From positions 1 through 64,000 of the forward strand of contig NZ_JANZNQ010000016.1 of assembly GCF_027257955.1 (NCBI RefSeq): 64,000 bases of DNA, read 5' to 3'. Source of the stretch: Zhongshania aquatica (lineage in GTDB: Bacteria > Pseudomonadota > Gammaproteobacteria > Pseudomonadales > Spongiibacteraceae). The first letter of the stretch is position 1. Every line of letters starts with the position of its first letter. Shown piece by piece: positions 7,991-16,676 of this stretch. The translations under genes were made by a program, and so were the position numbers. Under the pieces are notes generated by a model. It did no database searches and was not told where the DNA came from. It saw nothing but the letters and a program-made list of their open reading frames with translations.

Positions 7991-8350
7991 CTATAAAGCG
8001 ACTCTGGTTTTAAAGCCGCCATAGATTAAGCGTTTTCCGTCGAAGGGCATTGCTTCTGGAGTCATTAATTTGGCTAAGCGCGGATCTTTCATCACTGCGT
8101 CATTGATACGGTCGCGGTCTTCGCGTGATGCGTAGACGATGTATGAAAACACCACTACCTCACCTTCTTCTAATTTCACGCTCTGGGGAAAAGAGGTATG
8201 GATGCCAGTTTTAACGTCATCCGCCACACACTCAATGTATTGCAGGGCGCCCAGTTCTTTCCAGACCTCACCGGCGACGCTGGCGATGTCGAAATAAGCA
8301 TCGAGCTTATCTTTGGGCACTGGCAGGATAAATCCGTCTACATAAGTCAT
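7991..8350 (-). CDS. DUF1428 (YbaA-like) protein
   Basis: The protein has 119 residues when started at ATG 8350, giving MTYVDGFILPVPK, the typical opening of the DUF1428 family. Other family features are ALQYIECVADDV and the C-terminal MPFDGKRLIYGGF. The upstream in-frame start at 8398 would overlap the VOC gene and lacks family support. DUF1428 members are small dimeric alpha-beta proteins of unknown function and often occur beside VOC and DGPF genes. Here it is the last gene of the DGPF-VOC-DUF1428 run, which is probably driven by the ECF42-type promoter near 9300. Confidence 0.85.
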   Translation of the reverse strand: MTYVDGFILPVPKDKLDAYFDIASVAGEVWKELGALQYIECVADDVKTGIHTSFPQSVKLEEGEVVVFSYIVYASREDRDRINDAVMKDPRLAKLMTPEAMPFDGKRLIYGGFKTRVAL

Positions 8351-8372
8351 TTTTACGTCCTCTATTTTATTG

Positions 8373-8804
8373 CTATTTGCAGCTAGCTTGAGAGCCATCT
8401 GGCGCGGGCCCGTTCACCATCCAAGCAATGCCGAATTGATCGACAAATCTGCCAAAGCACTGTGACCAGAATGTGGCGCCAATGGGCATGGTGATTGTCC
8501 CACCTTCTGACAGGGCGGCGAATAGTCGCTCTGCTTCGATGATGTCTTCGACTTGGAGGGCAACACTGATACCAGCCGGCACCTCATACATGTCACTGGG
8601 TGCATCACTGCCCATCAATGTCAGGCCATTACCTGCATCTATTTGAGCGTGCATGATGTGGTGTTGGCTGTCGGCGGGGAAGTGTTCCGCAGCTGGCGTA
8701 TCCCCCACGCTCATTAATACCGCGTCGACGCCTAAGCACGAGGCGTAAAACTCAAATGCCTGTCGACAGTTACCCGCAAAATTTAAGTAGGGATTAATTT
8801 TCAT
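8373..8804 (-). CDS. VOC family protein (PhnB-like)
   Basis: The 143-residue protein has the PhnB/3-demethylubiquinone-like glyoxalase fold: INPYLNFAGNCRQAFEFY at the N-terminus, HHIMHAQ in the middle, and a C-terminal block FGRFVDQFGIAWMVN. Members of this group are small dimeric VOC proteins, often of unknown substrate. The gene lies 26 bases after the DGPF gene and 22 bases before the DUF1428 start, consistent with one operon. This trio is a frequent companion of ECF42 sigma factors, and one is encoded about 2 kb upstream. Confidence 0.85.
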   Translation of the reverse strand: MKINPYLNFAGNCRQAFEFYASCLGVDAVLMSVGDTPAAEHFPADSQHHIMHAQIDAGNGLTLMGSDAPSDMYEVPAGISVALQVEDIIEAERLFAALSEGGTITMPIGATFWSQCFGRFVDQFGIAWMVNGPAPDGSQASCK

Positions 8805-8830
8805 GCGTAGTCTCCTTTATGTCATTCGCG

Positions 8831-9265
8831 CTATTGCTGTTGCTGCTGTTGCTGTATCGCGTCGCGCAAACGGTCTTCCTGCTGTCGTAAGGCGGGGGTG
8901 AATTCCTCACCGAAGTCCTCTGCCTCGAATAGTGGACGAAGTTCAACATTGCGGTGTACGCCGTCGGTATTTGGAATTCGCTTTGCCCACTGTATAGCGT
9001 CGTCCATTGATGACACCTGCCAAATCCAAAATCCTGAAATTAACTCGCTAGTCTCGGCAAATGGGCCGGGTTCTATTTGCGGTTCGTCTGCGCCGAAATG
9101 TACACGAATACCCGCGCTGCTTGGGTGTAATCCTTCGCCGCTAAGAATAATGCCGGCGGACATTAGCTCCTCGTTAAATGAGGCCATGTCAGTGAGTAAT
9201 CGCTCACTCGGTATTACCCCGGCCTCGCTACTTGGGCTTGCTTTCATTAACACCATGCACTTCAT
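8831..9265 (-). CDS. DGPF/YCII-domain protein with polyglutamine C-terminus
   Basis: The 144-residue protein opens with MKCMVLMKAS and carries GPFAETSELISGFWIWQV (about residues 72-89), the hallmark of the DGPF (YCII-related) family. The tail from about residue 137 is a run of eight glutamines encoded by CAR codons. YCII domains form ferredoxin-like dimers, and DGPF members are the main genomic partners of ECF42 sigma factors; their chemistry is unsettled. It is the first gene of a run with the VOC and DUF1428 genes. An ECF42-type promoter lies 32 bases upstream of the ATG. Confidence 0.88.
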   Translation of the reverse strand: MKCMVLMKASPSSEAGVIPSERLLTDMASFNEELMSAGIILSGEGLHPSSAGIRVHFGADEPQIEPGPFAETSELISGFWIWQVSSMDDAIQWAKRIPNTDGVHRNVELRPLFEAEDFGEEFTPALRQQEDRLRDAIQQQQQQQ

Positions 9266-9297
9266 ACTTCGCTCCTTAATGTTGTTGCTAATTTATA

Positions 9298-9324
9298 GTC
9301 GAAGCTAGGGTGGGTAATTCGACA
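9298..9324 (-). promoter_or_regulatory. ECF42-type promoter for the DGPF-VOC-DUF1428 run
   Basis: Read on the minus strand, TGTCGA (9324-9319) is followed after exactly 17 bases by CGAC (9301-9298). The start codon of the DGPF gene lies 32 bases further on. The same two boxes with the same 17-base spacer occur upstream of the second DGPF gene. As I recall, the published ECF42 target is TGTCGA at -35 with a CGA/TC-type -10. Confidence 0.7.
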
Positions 9325-9462
9325 TTGGGATGAAAATATTTCTAGTGTGTGTGCCTCACTTGTTTTGATAGGGGTGCGCGACCCCATTGGGCTGAGACTT
9401 TTACTCTTACCTATCAATCGCATTACAATGGCAGCCATCATAAAAGTTACAGAGCTGAAACT

Positions 9463-10368
9463 ATGCTGACATTCCTACCCACTTGGCTACGCGGCAGTCT
9501 GATTATGCTGCTGATTGTTTGCTCAACCCTGATTCTAGTTCCCTTTTTGCTGCTTGCAGCATTACTCAAGTTGCTGATTCCGTTAAAAGCCTCTCGTCGC
9601 TGTTTTACTATTATCTCCATTGAGATAGCGAATCTGTGGGTGGGCTTTAATAATCTGCTGTTGACGGTTGTGAATGATATTCAATGGGACGTGCAGGGCG
9701 CCGAGGGGCTTAATCCAAAAGACTGGTATTTTGTAACGTGTAACCATCAGTCGTGGGCTGATATTTTGGTTGCCCAAAAAGTGCTGTTTCGCAAAATACC
9801 CATGCTTAAGTTCTTTCTAAAGCAGCAATTAATTTGGGTGCCAGTAATTGGACTGGCGTGGTGGGCGCTAGACTTCCCGTTTATGAAGCGGTATTCCGCG
9901 GCGGAGATAGAAAAGAATCCGGCATTGAAAGGCAAAGACTTAGAAACGACTCGCAATGCCTGCGAGAAGTTTAAGTACACGCCAGTCACGGTGTTTAATT
10001 TTATGGAGGGCACCCGTTACACACCTGATAAGCATGCCGCCCAAGAATCGCCGTACCATTATTTATTGAAACCTAAGGCCGGTGGCGCCGCCTTTGTGTT
10101 GGGTGCGATGGGCGATCAGCTCCATACCTTATTGAATATCACTATTTCTTACCCGAGTGATGATCGTAGCTTTTGGCATTTTCTCTCTGGCCAAATAAAA
10201 AAGGTAGTTGTGCGAATTGAAAAGCAAACCATTCCGCCGCAATTCCTTAATCGTGATTATTTGAGCGATCAGCAGTTTAGAGAGCAATTTCAGCAGTGGG
10301 TGTCTGAATTGTGGCTGCAAAAAGACCAACTGCTTGTTCAGCTACATGGTAAGCCAGAGTCTACTTGA
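9463..10368 (+). CDS. 1-acyl-glycerol-3-phosphate acyltransferase-like protein (YihG-like)
   Basis: Started at ATG 9463 the protein has 301 residues. An N-terminal hydrophobic hairpin (9-40) anchors it in the inner membrane. The catalytic HX4D motif is NHQSWAD (94-100), and EGTR (182-185) is the second acyltransferase motif. The sequence resembles the YihG/LclB-like group of PlsC-family acyltransferases, which place acyl chains on lysophosphatidic acid or related lipids. An upstream start at 9349 is possible in frame, but it adds 38 residues without family features. It is transcribed opposite to the flanking DGPF genes and ends 9 bases from the next stop. Confidence 0.8.
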   Translation: MLTFLPTWLRGSLIMLLIVCSTLILVPFLLLAALLKLLIPLKASRRCFTIISIEIANLWVGFNNLLLTVVNDIQWDVQGAEGLNPKDWYFVTCNHQSWADILVAQKVLFRKIPMLKFFLKQQLIWVPVIGLAWWALDFPFMKRYSAAEIEKNPALKGKDLETTRNACEKFKYTPVTVFNFMEGTRYTPDKHAAQESPYHYLLKPKAGGAAFVLGAMGDQLHTLLNITISYPSDDRSFWHFLSGQIKKVVVRIEKQTIPPQFLNRDYLSDQQFREQFQQWVSELWLQKDQLLVQLHGKPEST

Positions 10369-10377
10369 GACGCGGTC

Positions 10378-10716
10378 TTATTCGCCCGTTTGCAACTGAC
10401 GAATTGGTCGCACTTCGATAGAGCCAACGCGGGCGGGTGGAATTTTAGCCGCCTTATCTAGGGCTTCATTAAGGTCGCGGGCTTCTAACAGGTAAAAACC
10501 GGCCAGTTGTTCCTTTGTTTCTGCAAAGGGGCCATCGGTAAATGTGGTTTTGCCATTGCGGATACGCAGAGTGGTCGCAGTCTCAACAGGCTGGAGCGCT
10601 TCACCTGCAATAAAATGCCCACTCTCCATTAAGCCTTCTACACACGTCATGCAATCGGCATCATTCATTTCGGCTATTTTTGCTTCTTCGCCATAAACTA
10701 AGCACAGGTATTTCAT
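10378..10716 (-). CDS. DGPF/YCII-domain protein (second copy)
   Basis: The protein has 112 residues from ATG 10716, giving MKYLCLVYGEE, the classic DGPF opening. The family motif TDGPFAETKEQLAGFYL is intact at about residues 65-81, and the C-terminus has the usual IEVRPI. It is a closer match to canonical DGPF proteins than the copy at 8831. An ECF42-type promoter lies 37 bases upstream of the ATG, and the sigma-factor gene is the next gene upstream on the same strand. The upstream in-frame start at 10731 is less likely. Confidence 0.9.
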   Translation of the reverse strand: MKYLCLVYGEEAKIAEMNDADCMTCVEGLMESGHFIAGEALQPVETATTLRIRNGKTTFTDGPFAETKEQLAGFYLLEARDLNEALDKAAKIPPARVGSIEVRPIRQLQTGE

Positions 10717-10753
10717 TTGGGTGACCCTCACTGATTCTTGTCGATATTTTTTA

Positions 10754-10780
10754 GTCGAATGCGCAGAGCCTGATTCGACA
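10754..10780 (-). promoter_or_regulatory. ECF42-type promoter for the second DGPF gene
   Basis: On the minus strand TGTCGA (10780-10775) and CGAC (10757-10754) are separated by 17 bases, exactly as at 9298-9324. It sits in the 94-base gap between the sigma-factor gene and the DGPF gene. No such motif was seen upstream of the sigma gene itself. Confidence 0.7.
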
Positions 10781-10810
10781 CTTATATAAAAAATAAACGG
10801 AATTGCGTTT

Positions 10811-12088
10811 TCAATGCTTGGCTAGTTGTAAATTCATTTCTGATATCCGACGTTCTAAAAATATAATTTCTGGCTTTTGCTGGGCGCAGGACAGTGCAGT
10901 GCGATAGGCGTCGATCGCATGCTGATATTGCTCAAGTTGCCGGAAAAAATCGGCCCGTACTGCATGTAAAAGATGGTAGTCGCCCAGTGTCCCAGTGTTA
11001 TAAATGGCGTCTACTACACGCATTCCTGCACCGGGGCCGTCACGCATGCTTACCGCAACGGCGCGATTTAGAGCGATCACAGGATTTGAACTAATACTTA
11101 GCAGTACGTCGTACAGACCGACAATTTCATGCCAGTCGGTATTGGCGCTAGAGCTAGCTTCGGCGTGAATGGCTGCGATGGCGGCTTGTATAGAGTATGG
11201 TCCATGGCGGCCATCTTTTAGGGCGCGGTGTACTAAGGCGACACCTTGCTCAATAAGTGACTTGTCCCAACGGGTGCGATCTTGATCCGCCAGTAAAATG
11301 AGTTCGCCCTGCGCGTCGCTGCGAGCCTCGCGGCGGGATTCTTGTAACAACATTAGCGCTAGCAAGCCTGAAATTTCTGTGTCGGCGTCTACGTCGCAAT
11401 TCAAATTCAATAGCAATTTGGCTAGGCGAATCGCCTCGGAAGATAAATCGGCACGGGTTAAATGATCGCCCGATGACGCGGAGTAAGCCTCGTTGTACAT
11501 CAGGTATAGCACCTGCAATACCGCGTTCATACGCTCAGGTAATTCTGGGCCGCTGGGAACCAGGTAGGGAATTTTTGCGTCGCGAATTTTCCCTTTCGCG
11601 CGCACGATTCGCTGGGCAATGGTTGTCGCCTTCGAGAGAAAGGCGCTGGCAATTTCTTCCGTCGTTAGGCCGCAAACCTCACGTAATGTTAGGGCGACAC
11701 GGCTGTCTTCGGCAAGGGCAGGGTGGCAGCAGGTAAAAATCAGTCGCAGGCGGTCGTCTTCAATATCGTCATCGGCGAGCTTGGCGAAGTCTGGGGTGTC
11801 GGCTTCAAGCTGATCCGCTAAATCGTCAACGCCATCTACAAACCGAGATTGGCGTCTAATGAAATCTATCGCTTTAAACCGTCCGGTTGAAATTAACCAG
11901 GCGCGGGGGTTGGCGGGTAGGCCGTCTGTAGGCCATTGTTTTAATGCGGCGATAAACGCATCTTGCAGTGCTTCTTCCGCTATCTGAAAGTCGCCGAGAA
12001 GACGCAGCAAGGTCGCAAATACGCGGCGAGACTCCCGCCGATACACGTCCTCAATTAATTGATGTGTTAGCGCGTCGCTCATCGCCAA
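10811..12088 (-). CDS. ECF42-group RNA polymerase sigma factor with C-terminal extension
   Basis: The protein has 425 residues, twice the size of a usual ECF sigma factor. Region 2 lies near residues 15-85 (LLGDFQIAEEALQDAF, PRAWLISTGRFKAIDFIRR). Region 4 follows near 120-170 with a helix-turn-helix around LTTEEIASAFLSKATTIAQR. The rest is the DUF6596/TPR-like extension, including MYNEAY, NPVIALNRAVAVS and a TPR-like repeat LEQYQHAIDAYRTAL. This layout defines the ECF42 group, which lacks a classical anti-sigma partner and is coupled to DGPF genes. None is visible here either. Two promoters matching its motif flank it downstream. Confidence 0.9.
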   Translation of the reverse strand: MAMSDALTHQLIEDVYRRESRRVFATLLRLLGDFQIAEEALQDAFIAALKQWPTDGLPANPRAWLISTGRFKAIDFIRRQSRFVDGVDDLADQLEADTPDFAKLADDDIEDDRLRLIFTCCHPALAEDSRVALTLREVCGLTTEEIASAFLSKATTIAQRIVRAKGKIRDAKIPYLVPSGPELPERMNAVLQVLYLMYNEAYSASSGDHLTRADLSSEAIRLAKLLLNLNCDVDADTEISGLLALMLLQESRREARSDAQGELILLADQDRTRWDKSLIEQGVALVHRALKDGRHGPYSIQAAIAAIHAEASSSANTDWHEIVGLYDVLLSISSNPVIALNRAVAVSMRDGPGAGMRVVDAIYNTGTLGDYHLLHAVRADFFRQLEQYQHAIDAYRTALSCAQQKPEIIFLERRISEMNLQLAKH

Positions 12089-12266
12089 AACCCTATTTTG
12101 GAAGGTTATTAATAGCGCTAATACTAACCTAGCTACCTGCTAAAGACAGCAGCGCAGCTTCTGGAGCTTATCCTTTGAATGGTTGCGAGAATAAATTTAA
12201 TGGGCGGTTGTGACAGAGGTTATAGGTGCGAGGCATGAATGCGACGCACCTGCGGATCTTGGTGTA

Positions 12267-12386
12267 TTAATTAAACGGTGAGCTTTTTGTGGTGCTGGCT
12301 TTATCCTTCTTGGCTAATTTTTTCTCCTTTTGTGTTAACAAGGGCTTTTTCTTAGTTTCTTTATTACTTTTTTGTTCTTTACTCAT
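12267..12386 (-). CDS. Small Lys-rich basic protein, 39 residues
   Basis: A short frame starts at ATG 12386 and stops at TAA 12267-12269. It encodes a very lysine-rich peptide beginning MSKEQKSNKETKKK, with KEKKLAKKDKA in the middle. A GGAG ribosome site lies upstream of the ATG. I recall similar tiny basic proteins in many gammaproteobacteria, of unknown role. There is no signal peptide or membrane segment; nucleic-acid or ribosome binding would be a guess. It stands alone between the sigma-factor gene and the TSUP permease. Confidence 0.6.
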   Translation of the reverse strand: MSKEQKSNKETKKKPLLTQKEKKLAKKDKASTTKSSPFN

Positions 12387-12678
12387 TACCTGAACTCCAT
12401 TCAGTGGGGCGGAAACGTCGTTGTGAGATGGCCCGCCGGTAAAGCGAATAGATATGTGGATGCATCACCGAGTAAACGGTGATGGCTATCAGAGTACGCC
12501 CTTTAATGGTTTTAGCTATAGCTTGAGACGATAATCGAAAAATATAGTTTTTTGGGCTAGGTATGGATTAGCAAATTAGACCTGTTCGGGGAGCAAGGCC
12601 TACCAATTGTCCGCGTGGCCACTTACAATTCCCGTTCGCGTTCCTCGCCTTGTCTAACACCCTAAGTCTTGGATACCC

Positions 12679-13455
12679 ATGTCAGACCTTCACTACTATC
12701 AGTACCTGCTGATTGGCCTCATTTTTATCTGGAGTGGCTTTGTACGCTCTGGTCTTGGTTTTGGTGGCGCGGTGCTGTCACTGCCATTTTTATTGTTGGT
12801 GTATAACCAGCCTGTCGTGTTCCTACCGCTGATTTCGGTACAGTTGCTGGTGTTTTCGTCTATTACCCTCTTTCTTAATAATCGCAAATCTGAGGCAGCG
12901 AACCGCGTCCATCAAAGTACCGTTGATTGGCGCTACTTACGCTATATGCTGGCAATTATGATTGTGCCTAAGCTGCTCGGTGTTTTTGGCTTAATCACCC
13001 TGCCGGCTAACGTACTGAGTATTATTATTTTTGTAGTGGTGTCGGTTTACGCCATGACTTATATCTTTAATAAGCCCTTCAGGAGCAATAACAAATTTAT
13101 TGATGCCTTGTTCTTGATGGCGGGTGGCTATATCAGTGGCACCTCGCTGATTGGGGCGCCCTTGATTATCGCCGTGGCCGCCCAACACATTGCTCGCGAA
13201 CAACTGCGAGATACGCTGTTCGCCCTATGGTTTATTTTGGTCAGCATCAAACTCGCCGCCTTTATGTATGCCGGTGTCAGTCTGCAATTGATTCACCATC
13301 TCTGGTTGCTGCCCTGCGCGGCGATAGGTCATGTGATTGGTTTGCGTTTTCACACAAAAATGCTGAAAGCAGAAACGCCGGTCTTCTTTCGTGTGCTTGG
13401 CGTGACCTTGTTATTGGTTAGCGCGCTGGGTTTATGGAAAGCATTGGCGCCATAA
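12679..13455 (+). CDS. TSUP family permease (TauE/SafE-like)
   Basis: The 258-residue protein is almost wholly hydrophobic, with about eight membrane segments. Its first half has the TSUP signature FVRSGLGFGGAVLSLPFLL (about residues 21-39), and a related repeat YISGTSLIGAPLIIA appears in the second half. TSUP proteins move small organosulfur or organic anions such as sulfite or sulfoacetate across the inner membrane. The substrate cannot be deduced. The gene stands alone. Its stop is one base from the stop of the convergent DUF3465 gene, with no obvious terminator between them. Confidence 0.85.
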   Translation: MSDLHYYQYLLIGLIFIWSGFVRSGLGFGGAVLSLPFLLLVYNQPVVFLPLISVQLLVFSSITLFLNNRKSEAANRVHQSTVDWRYLRYMLAIMIVPKLLGVFGLITLPANVLSIIIFVVVSVYAMTYIFNKPFRSNNKFIDALFLMAGGYISGTSLIGAPLIIAVAAQHIAREQLRDTLFALWFILVSIKLAAFMYAGVSLQLIHHLWLLPCAAIGHVIGLRFHTKMLKAETPVFFRVLGVTLLLVSALGLWKALAP

Positions 13456-13456
13456 A

Positions 13457-13933
13457 CTACTGGTATTGGCGGCCACGATATTGCAACCAACCGTCAATAT
13501 GCCGGCCGGCGGGGTCGCGGTGAGTCCAATGCACAACACCGCCTTGGCTATTCCATTCATACTCGCCATAGAACTCAACGCGATCACCTGCTGCCAATCC
13601 ACCCAGACGTGGAGCAAGATCGATATTGTGAGCAATTAATACTGTCTGCCCCGACGCTAGTTTAATAATAAATCGTTGATGCTGACTGCCCTTGGTATCA
13701 TCTGGGAGCACCTTAATGACAATGCCCGATCCGCGAACCTGCACATCACTGCGGCGCTGCTGAAACGCCTTGGCCAGAATGTCGTCAGAATTACTCGTCG
13801 CTGAGGTAGTCTTGAATTTTTCTGCCCACTCCGCTGGAACAATAGCAATAATCTCTGACGCAATACCGGGATTTTTTTGGTAGACGCTATACAGGGCCGC
13901 TAAGACTAAGGCGGTAATGATGACTTTCTTCAT
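13457..13933 (-). CDS. DUF3465 protein, exported
   Basis: The 158-residue protein begins with a hydrophobic segment (MKKVIITALVLAALYSVY) that works as a signal or anchor. The mature part carries the DUF3465 signature, ending with YGEYEWNSQGGVVHWTHRDPAGRH. The predicted fold is an OB-like barrel, from the pattern GSGIVIKVLPDD and HQRFIIKLASGQTVLIAHNID. Function is unknown; nucleic-acid binding or cleavage has been suggested for OB-like periplasmic proteins, but nothing here proves it. It is a single-gene unit. Confidence 0.8.
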   Translation of the reverse strand: MKKVIITALVLAALYSVYQKNPGIASEIIAIVPAEWAEKFKTTSATSNSDDILAKAFQQRRSDVQVRGSGIVIKVLPDDTKGSQHQRFIIKLASGQTVLIAHNIDLAPRLGGLAAGDRVEFYGEYEWNSQGGVVHWTHRDPAGRHIDGWLQYRGRQYQ

Positions 13934-14032
13934 GATTTGTGGCTCTCTTCCCTAAGTATTTTTATATCCTAAAACAAAGTTCCGAAGAGAGCAGTAGAAA
14001 TGGTTTTTATTGTGGCGAAAATATCAGCGCGT

Positions 14033-15193
14033 TTAGCGCAAGCTAGCAAAAAATTGCTGGATGTCTTTAAGTAAGGCCTCTGGCTCTTCCATTGCCGCGA
14101 AATGCCCGCCGCTATCCATTTCTGATAGCTGCTTAAGATTATAATAGTGCTCTATCCACGCCTTGGGTTGGCACAGAATTTCCTCTGGGAAAATAGCGAT
14201 ACCGCAAGGTGCCTCAACCACTGGGTGGCGGTTGTGGGAGGGAGTCCAGGGGCGGTGCGCAGCCTCGTAGTAGAATCTTGCCGAGGTACCAAAGCTATCG
14301 GTTAGCCAGTACAGCATGACAGTAGTGATCAAGTCGTCTTTTGAGAAACGACTTTCCACATTGCCTTTGCAGTCACTCCAGTCGCGCCGTTTTTCTACAA
14401 TCCAAGAGCATAAACCGACGGGGGAATCACTTAAGGCGTTGGCTAATGTTTGGGGGCGAGTAGTTTGCAAGGCAAAGTAGCCGCCACCGTCGGTGAAAAA
14501 CATGGCGTTCTTTTCGGCAATACCCATTTCGTTTTCACTGAAGAAAGATTCATCGACGCTACCGCCACTAAAGGTGTTTAGGGGCAACATGGTCGTGAAA
14601 TGAGCGCCGATTAATTTGTCTGCATATTTGTGACCTAGTTGCGCAGTGATAATCGCACCCCAATCGTGGCCATGGGCTGCGAATTTTTTATACCCTAAAC
14701 CCTCCATTAGTTTTACAAAAATGTCGGCAGTACTTGAAAAGTTAATACCCTCAGTTGTGAGGGGGGTAGAAAATCCGTATCCCGGTAGTGAGGGAATGAC
14801 GACGTCGAAGGCGTCGGCCTCTTCGCCACCGTAGGCTGCTGGATCGGTAAGCGGATCAATCAGTTTTTGATAGTCCCAAAAAGTCCAGGGCCAGCCGTGG
14901 CTAAGTAGTAGCGGGGTGGGGGACGGGCCTTTACCTTTCTTGTGCAGAAAGTGTATAGGCATGCCGTCTATTTCAACGCGGAAATGGTCGAACTGATTCA
15001 TTTCCTTTTCGTGCTTACGCCAGTCGTAGTCATTGCGCCAGTATTCAACTAGCTCATTTAAGTAAGTTGTATTGGTGCCGTATTCCCAGTTGGTGTTGCC
15101 AAAGTCAGGGGTAATGCGGGCACGCTTTAATCTTGATGCTAGATCGTCTAACCGCGATTGGTCGATATTGATAGTAAAAGTTTCGATGTTCAT
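14033..15193 (-). CDS. Epoxide hydrolase (alpha/beta hydrolase with EHN domain)
   Basis: The protein has 386 residues. Residues 1-110 match the EHN cap found in microsomal-type epoxide hydrolases. The alpha/beta core shows HGWPW (99-103) for the oxyanion site and HGHDWG with the nucleophile D177. GGHF with H364 is the probable catalytic His. Such enzymes open epoxides to diols. It follows the aldehyde dehydrogenase gene by 31 bases on the same strand, so the two are probably co-transcribed. This suggests an epoxide to diol to aldehyde to acid route, possibly for a terpene or aromatic side chain. The substrate is inferred only. Confidence 0.85.
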   Translation of the reverse strand: MNIETFTINIDQSRLDDLASRLKRARITPDFGNTNWEYGTNTTYLNELVEYWRNDYDWRKHEKEMNQFDHFRVEIDGMPIHFLHKKGKGPSPTPLLLSHGWPWTFWDYQKLIDPLTDPAAYGGEEADAFDVVIPSLPGYGFSTPLTTEGINFSSTADIFVKLMEGLGYKKFAAHGHDWGAIITAQLGHKYADKLIGAHFTTMLPLNTFSGGSVDESFFSENEMGIAEKNAMFFTDGGGYFALQTTRPQTLANALSDSPVGLCSWIVEKRRDWSDCKGNVESRFSKDDLITTVMLYWLTDSFGTSARFYYEAAHRPWTPSHNRHPVVEAPCGIAIFPEEILCQPKAWIEHYYNLKQLSEMDSGGHFAAMEEPEALLKDIQQFFASLR

Positions 15194-15224
15194 TTTGTGT
15201 TCTCGTAATGCTTTGTCGAATCTT

Positions 15225-16676
15225 CTAGCCCATCATTTTTTCAAGTAGTGCTAGCATCTTGTCGGTGTGTGGCGCTTTAAAAAATGGCGTTAAACTGAGC
15301 ATGCCTTGCTTATAAAACCCCTTGCCGTGGCTAAGTTGACGGAAGCCATCGAAACCGTGGTAAGACCCCATTCCGCTGTGACCAACACCGCCCAGTGGCA
15401 TGGTGTCTTGCAGAACGTGTGCGGCAATGTCGTTTACAACCATGCCACCTGATGTTGTATTCATTTTTAATAAATTAATTTCAGCTTTGGATTTGCCAAA
15501 ATAATACAGCGCTAAGGGCCGTTCGCCGCGATTGATGTGGCTGGCGACGTCATTAATATTGGTGTAGGTTTTGATCGGCATTGCTGGCCCGAAAATCTCG
15601 TCCGTCATTATTTTGCAATCGTCAGCGGGATCGATAACAAGGGTTGGTGCAAGCTTGTGATTATGTGCAAGTTTGTCTAAACCAATATCGTCGCTGAGGG
15701 GAATGGTTTGGTATCCCTTGCTCATCGCTTCTTGGATATAGCCCGCAATACGTGCGCGATGACGTTCGTTAATGATTGAACCATAGTCATCATTGTCTGC
15801 CAGTGTGCCAAAATTATCGGTAACGAAATTTTTAGCTAGCTCGATAAATTGTGGCAATACTTCGGCTTGCACAAAAGTGTAGTCGGGTGCGAGACAGATT
15901 TGACCCGCGTTCATGGTTTTAAAGGTGAAAATACGTTCAACGGCTGATTTTAAATCGGCGCCTTGACCTATGATTACTGGGCATTTTCCGCCGAGTTCAA
16001 GCGTTAAAGGAACTAAGTTTTCGGCAGCGGCGCGCATGACGTGTTTGGCGACTGACGGGGCGCCAGTAAATACCAAGTGGTCAAAAGCCTGAGCAGTAAA
16101 TGCAGCCGCTACATCTGGCCCACCGTTCACTACACTGATTTCTTCTGGGCCAAAATCTGCGGTGAATAACTCTTCTAATAAGGCCGATGTTTCTGGTGTT
16201 AGTTCTGACGGCTTTATGATAGCGCGGTTACCTGCGGAAATGGCGTTTCCCAATGGCGAAAAAGTCAGCTGTATGGGGAAGTTCCATGGCGCAACAATAC
16301 CGACCACACCCATGGGTTGATAAAAAACGTGGGCGTCTGCGCCGAGTAAATTTAGCGGAAATTTAGCGCCTCTTTTTTCTGGCTTCATCCACTTTGCGGT
16401 ATTTTTTCGGCAGTATTTCAAACTTTCTATAGGCACTAAAATATCAAAAACAACGCTATCGAAGTGTGAGCGTGCGCTGTAGTCACTTTTCAATGCGGCT
16501 GCTAGTTTTTGTTTGTTCTTGCGTAACATCGCGATTAGTCGGTCTAGCTTATCAATACGCGTTTTGGCGCTGGGATAGCCATCTTCAATAAAGCTAGTTC
16601 GTTGACGTTCGACAATGTCTTTAATTCTTTGAAAGTCGCTACCAGTCGTTGAGTCGGTAGTTAAAGCGCTGTTCAT
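15225..16676 (-). CDS. Coniferyl-aldehyde-dehydrogenase-type aldehyde dehydrogenase
   Basis: The 483-residue protein is a complete ALDH. Visible features are PWNFP with N132, IIKPSE with K155, the general base E227 in LELGGKCP, and the nucleophile C261 in AGQICLAPDY. The short form (about 480 residues) and the FYQPMGVVGIVAPWNFP opening are typical of the coniferyl-aldehyde dehydrogenase (CalB) group of class 3-like ALDHs, which oxidise aromatic or fatty aldehydes with NAD(P). It precedes the epoxide hydrolase in the same transcript. The AraC gene upstream on the same strand is a possible regulator. Confidence 0.88.
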   Translation of the reverse strand: MNSALTTDSTTGSDFQRIKDIVERQRTSFIEDGYPSAKTRIDKLDRLIAMLRKNKQKLAAALKSDYSARSHFDSVVFDILVPIESLKYCRKNTAKWMKPEKRGAKFPLNLLGADAHVFYQPMGVVGIVAPWNFPIQLTFSPLGNAISAGNRAIIKPSELTPETSALLEELFTADFGPEEISVVNGGPDVAAAFTAQAFDHLVFTGAPSVAKHVMRAAAENLVPLTLELGGKCPVIIGQGADLKSAVERIFTFKTMNAGQICLAPDYTFVQAEVLPQFIELAKNFVTDNFGTLADNDDYGSIINERHRARIAGYIQEAMSKGYQTIPLSDDIGLDKLAHNHKLAPTLVIDPADDCKIMTDEIFGPAMPIKTYTNINDVASHINRGERPLALYYFGKSKAEINLLKMNTTSGGMVVNDIAAHVLQDTMPLGGVGHSGMGSYHGFDGFRQLSHGKGFYKQGMLSLTPFFKAPHTDKMLALLEKMMG

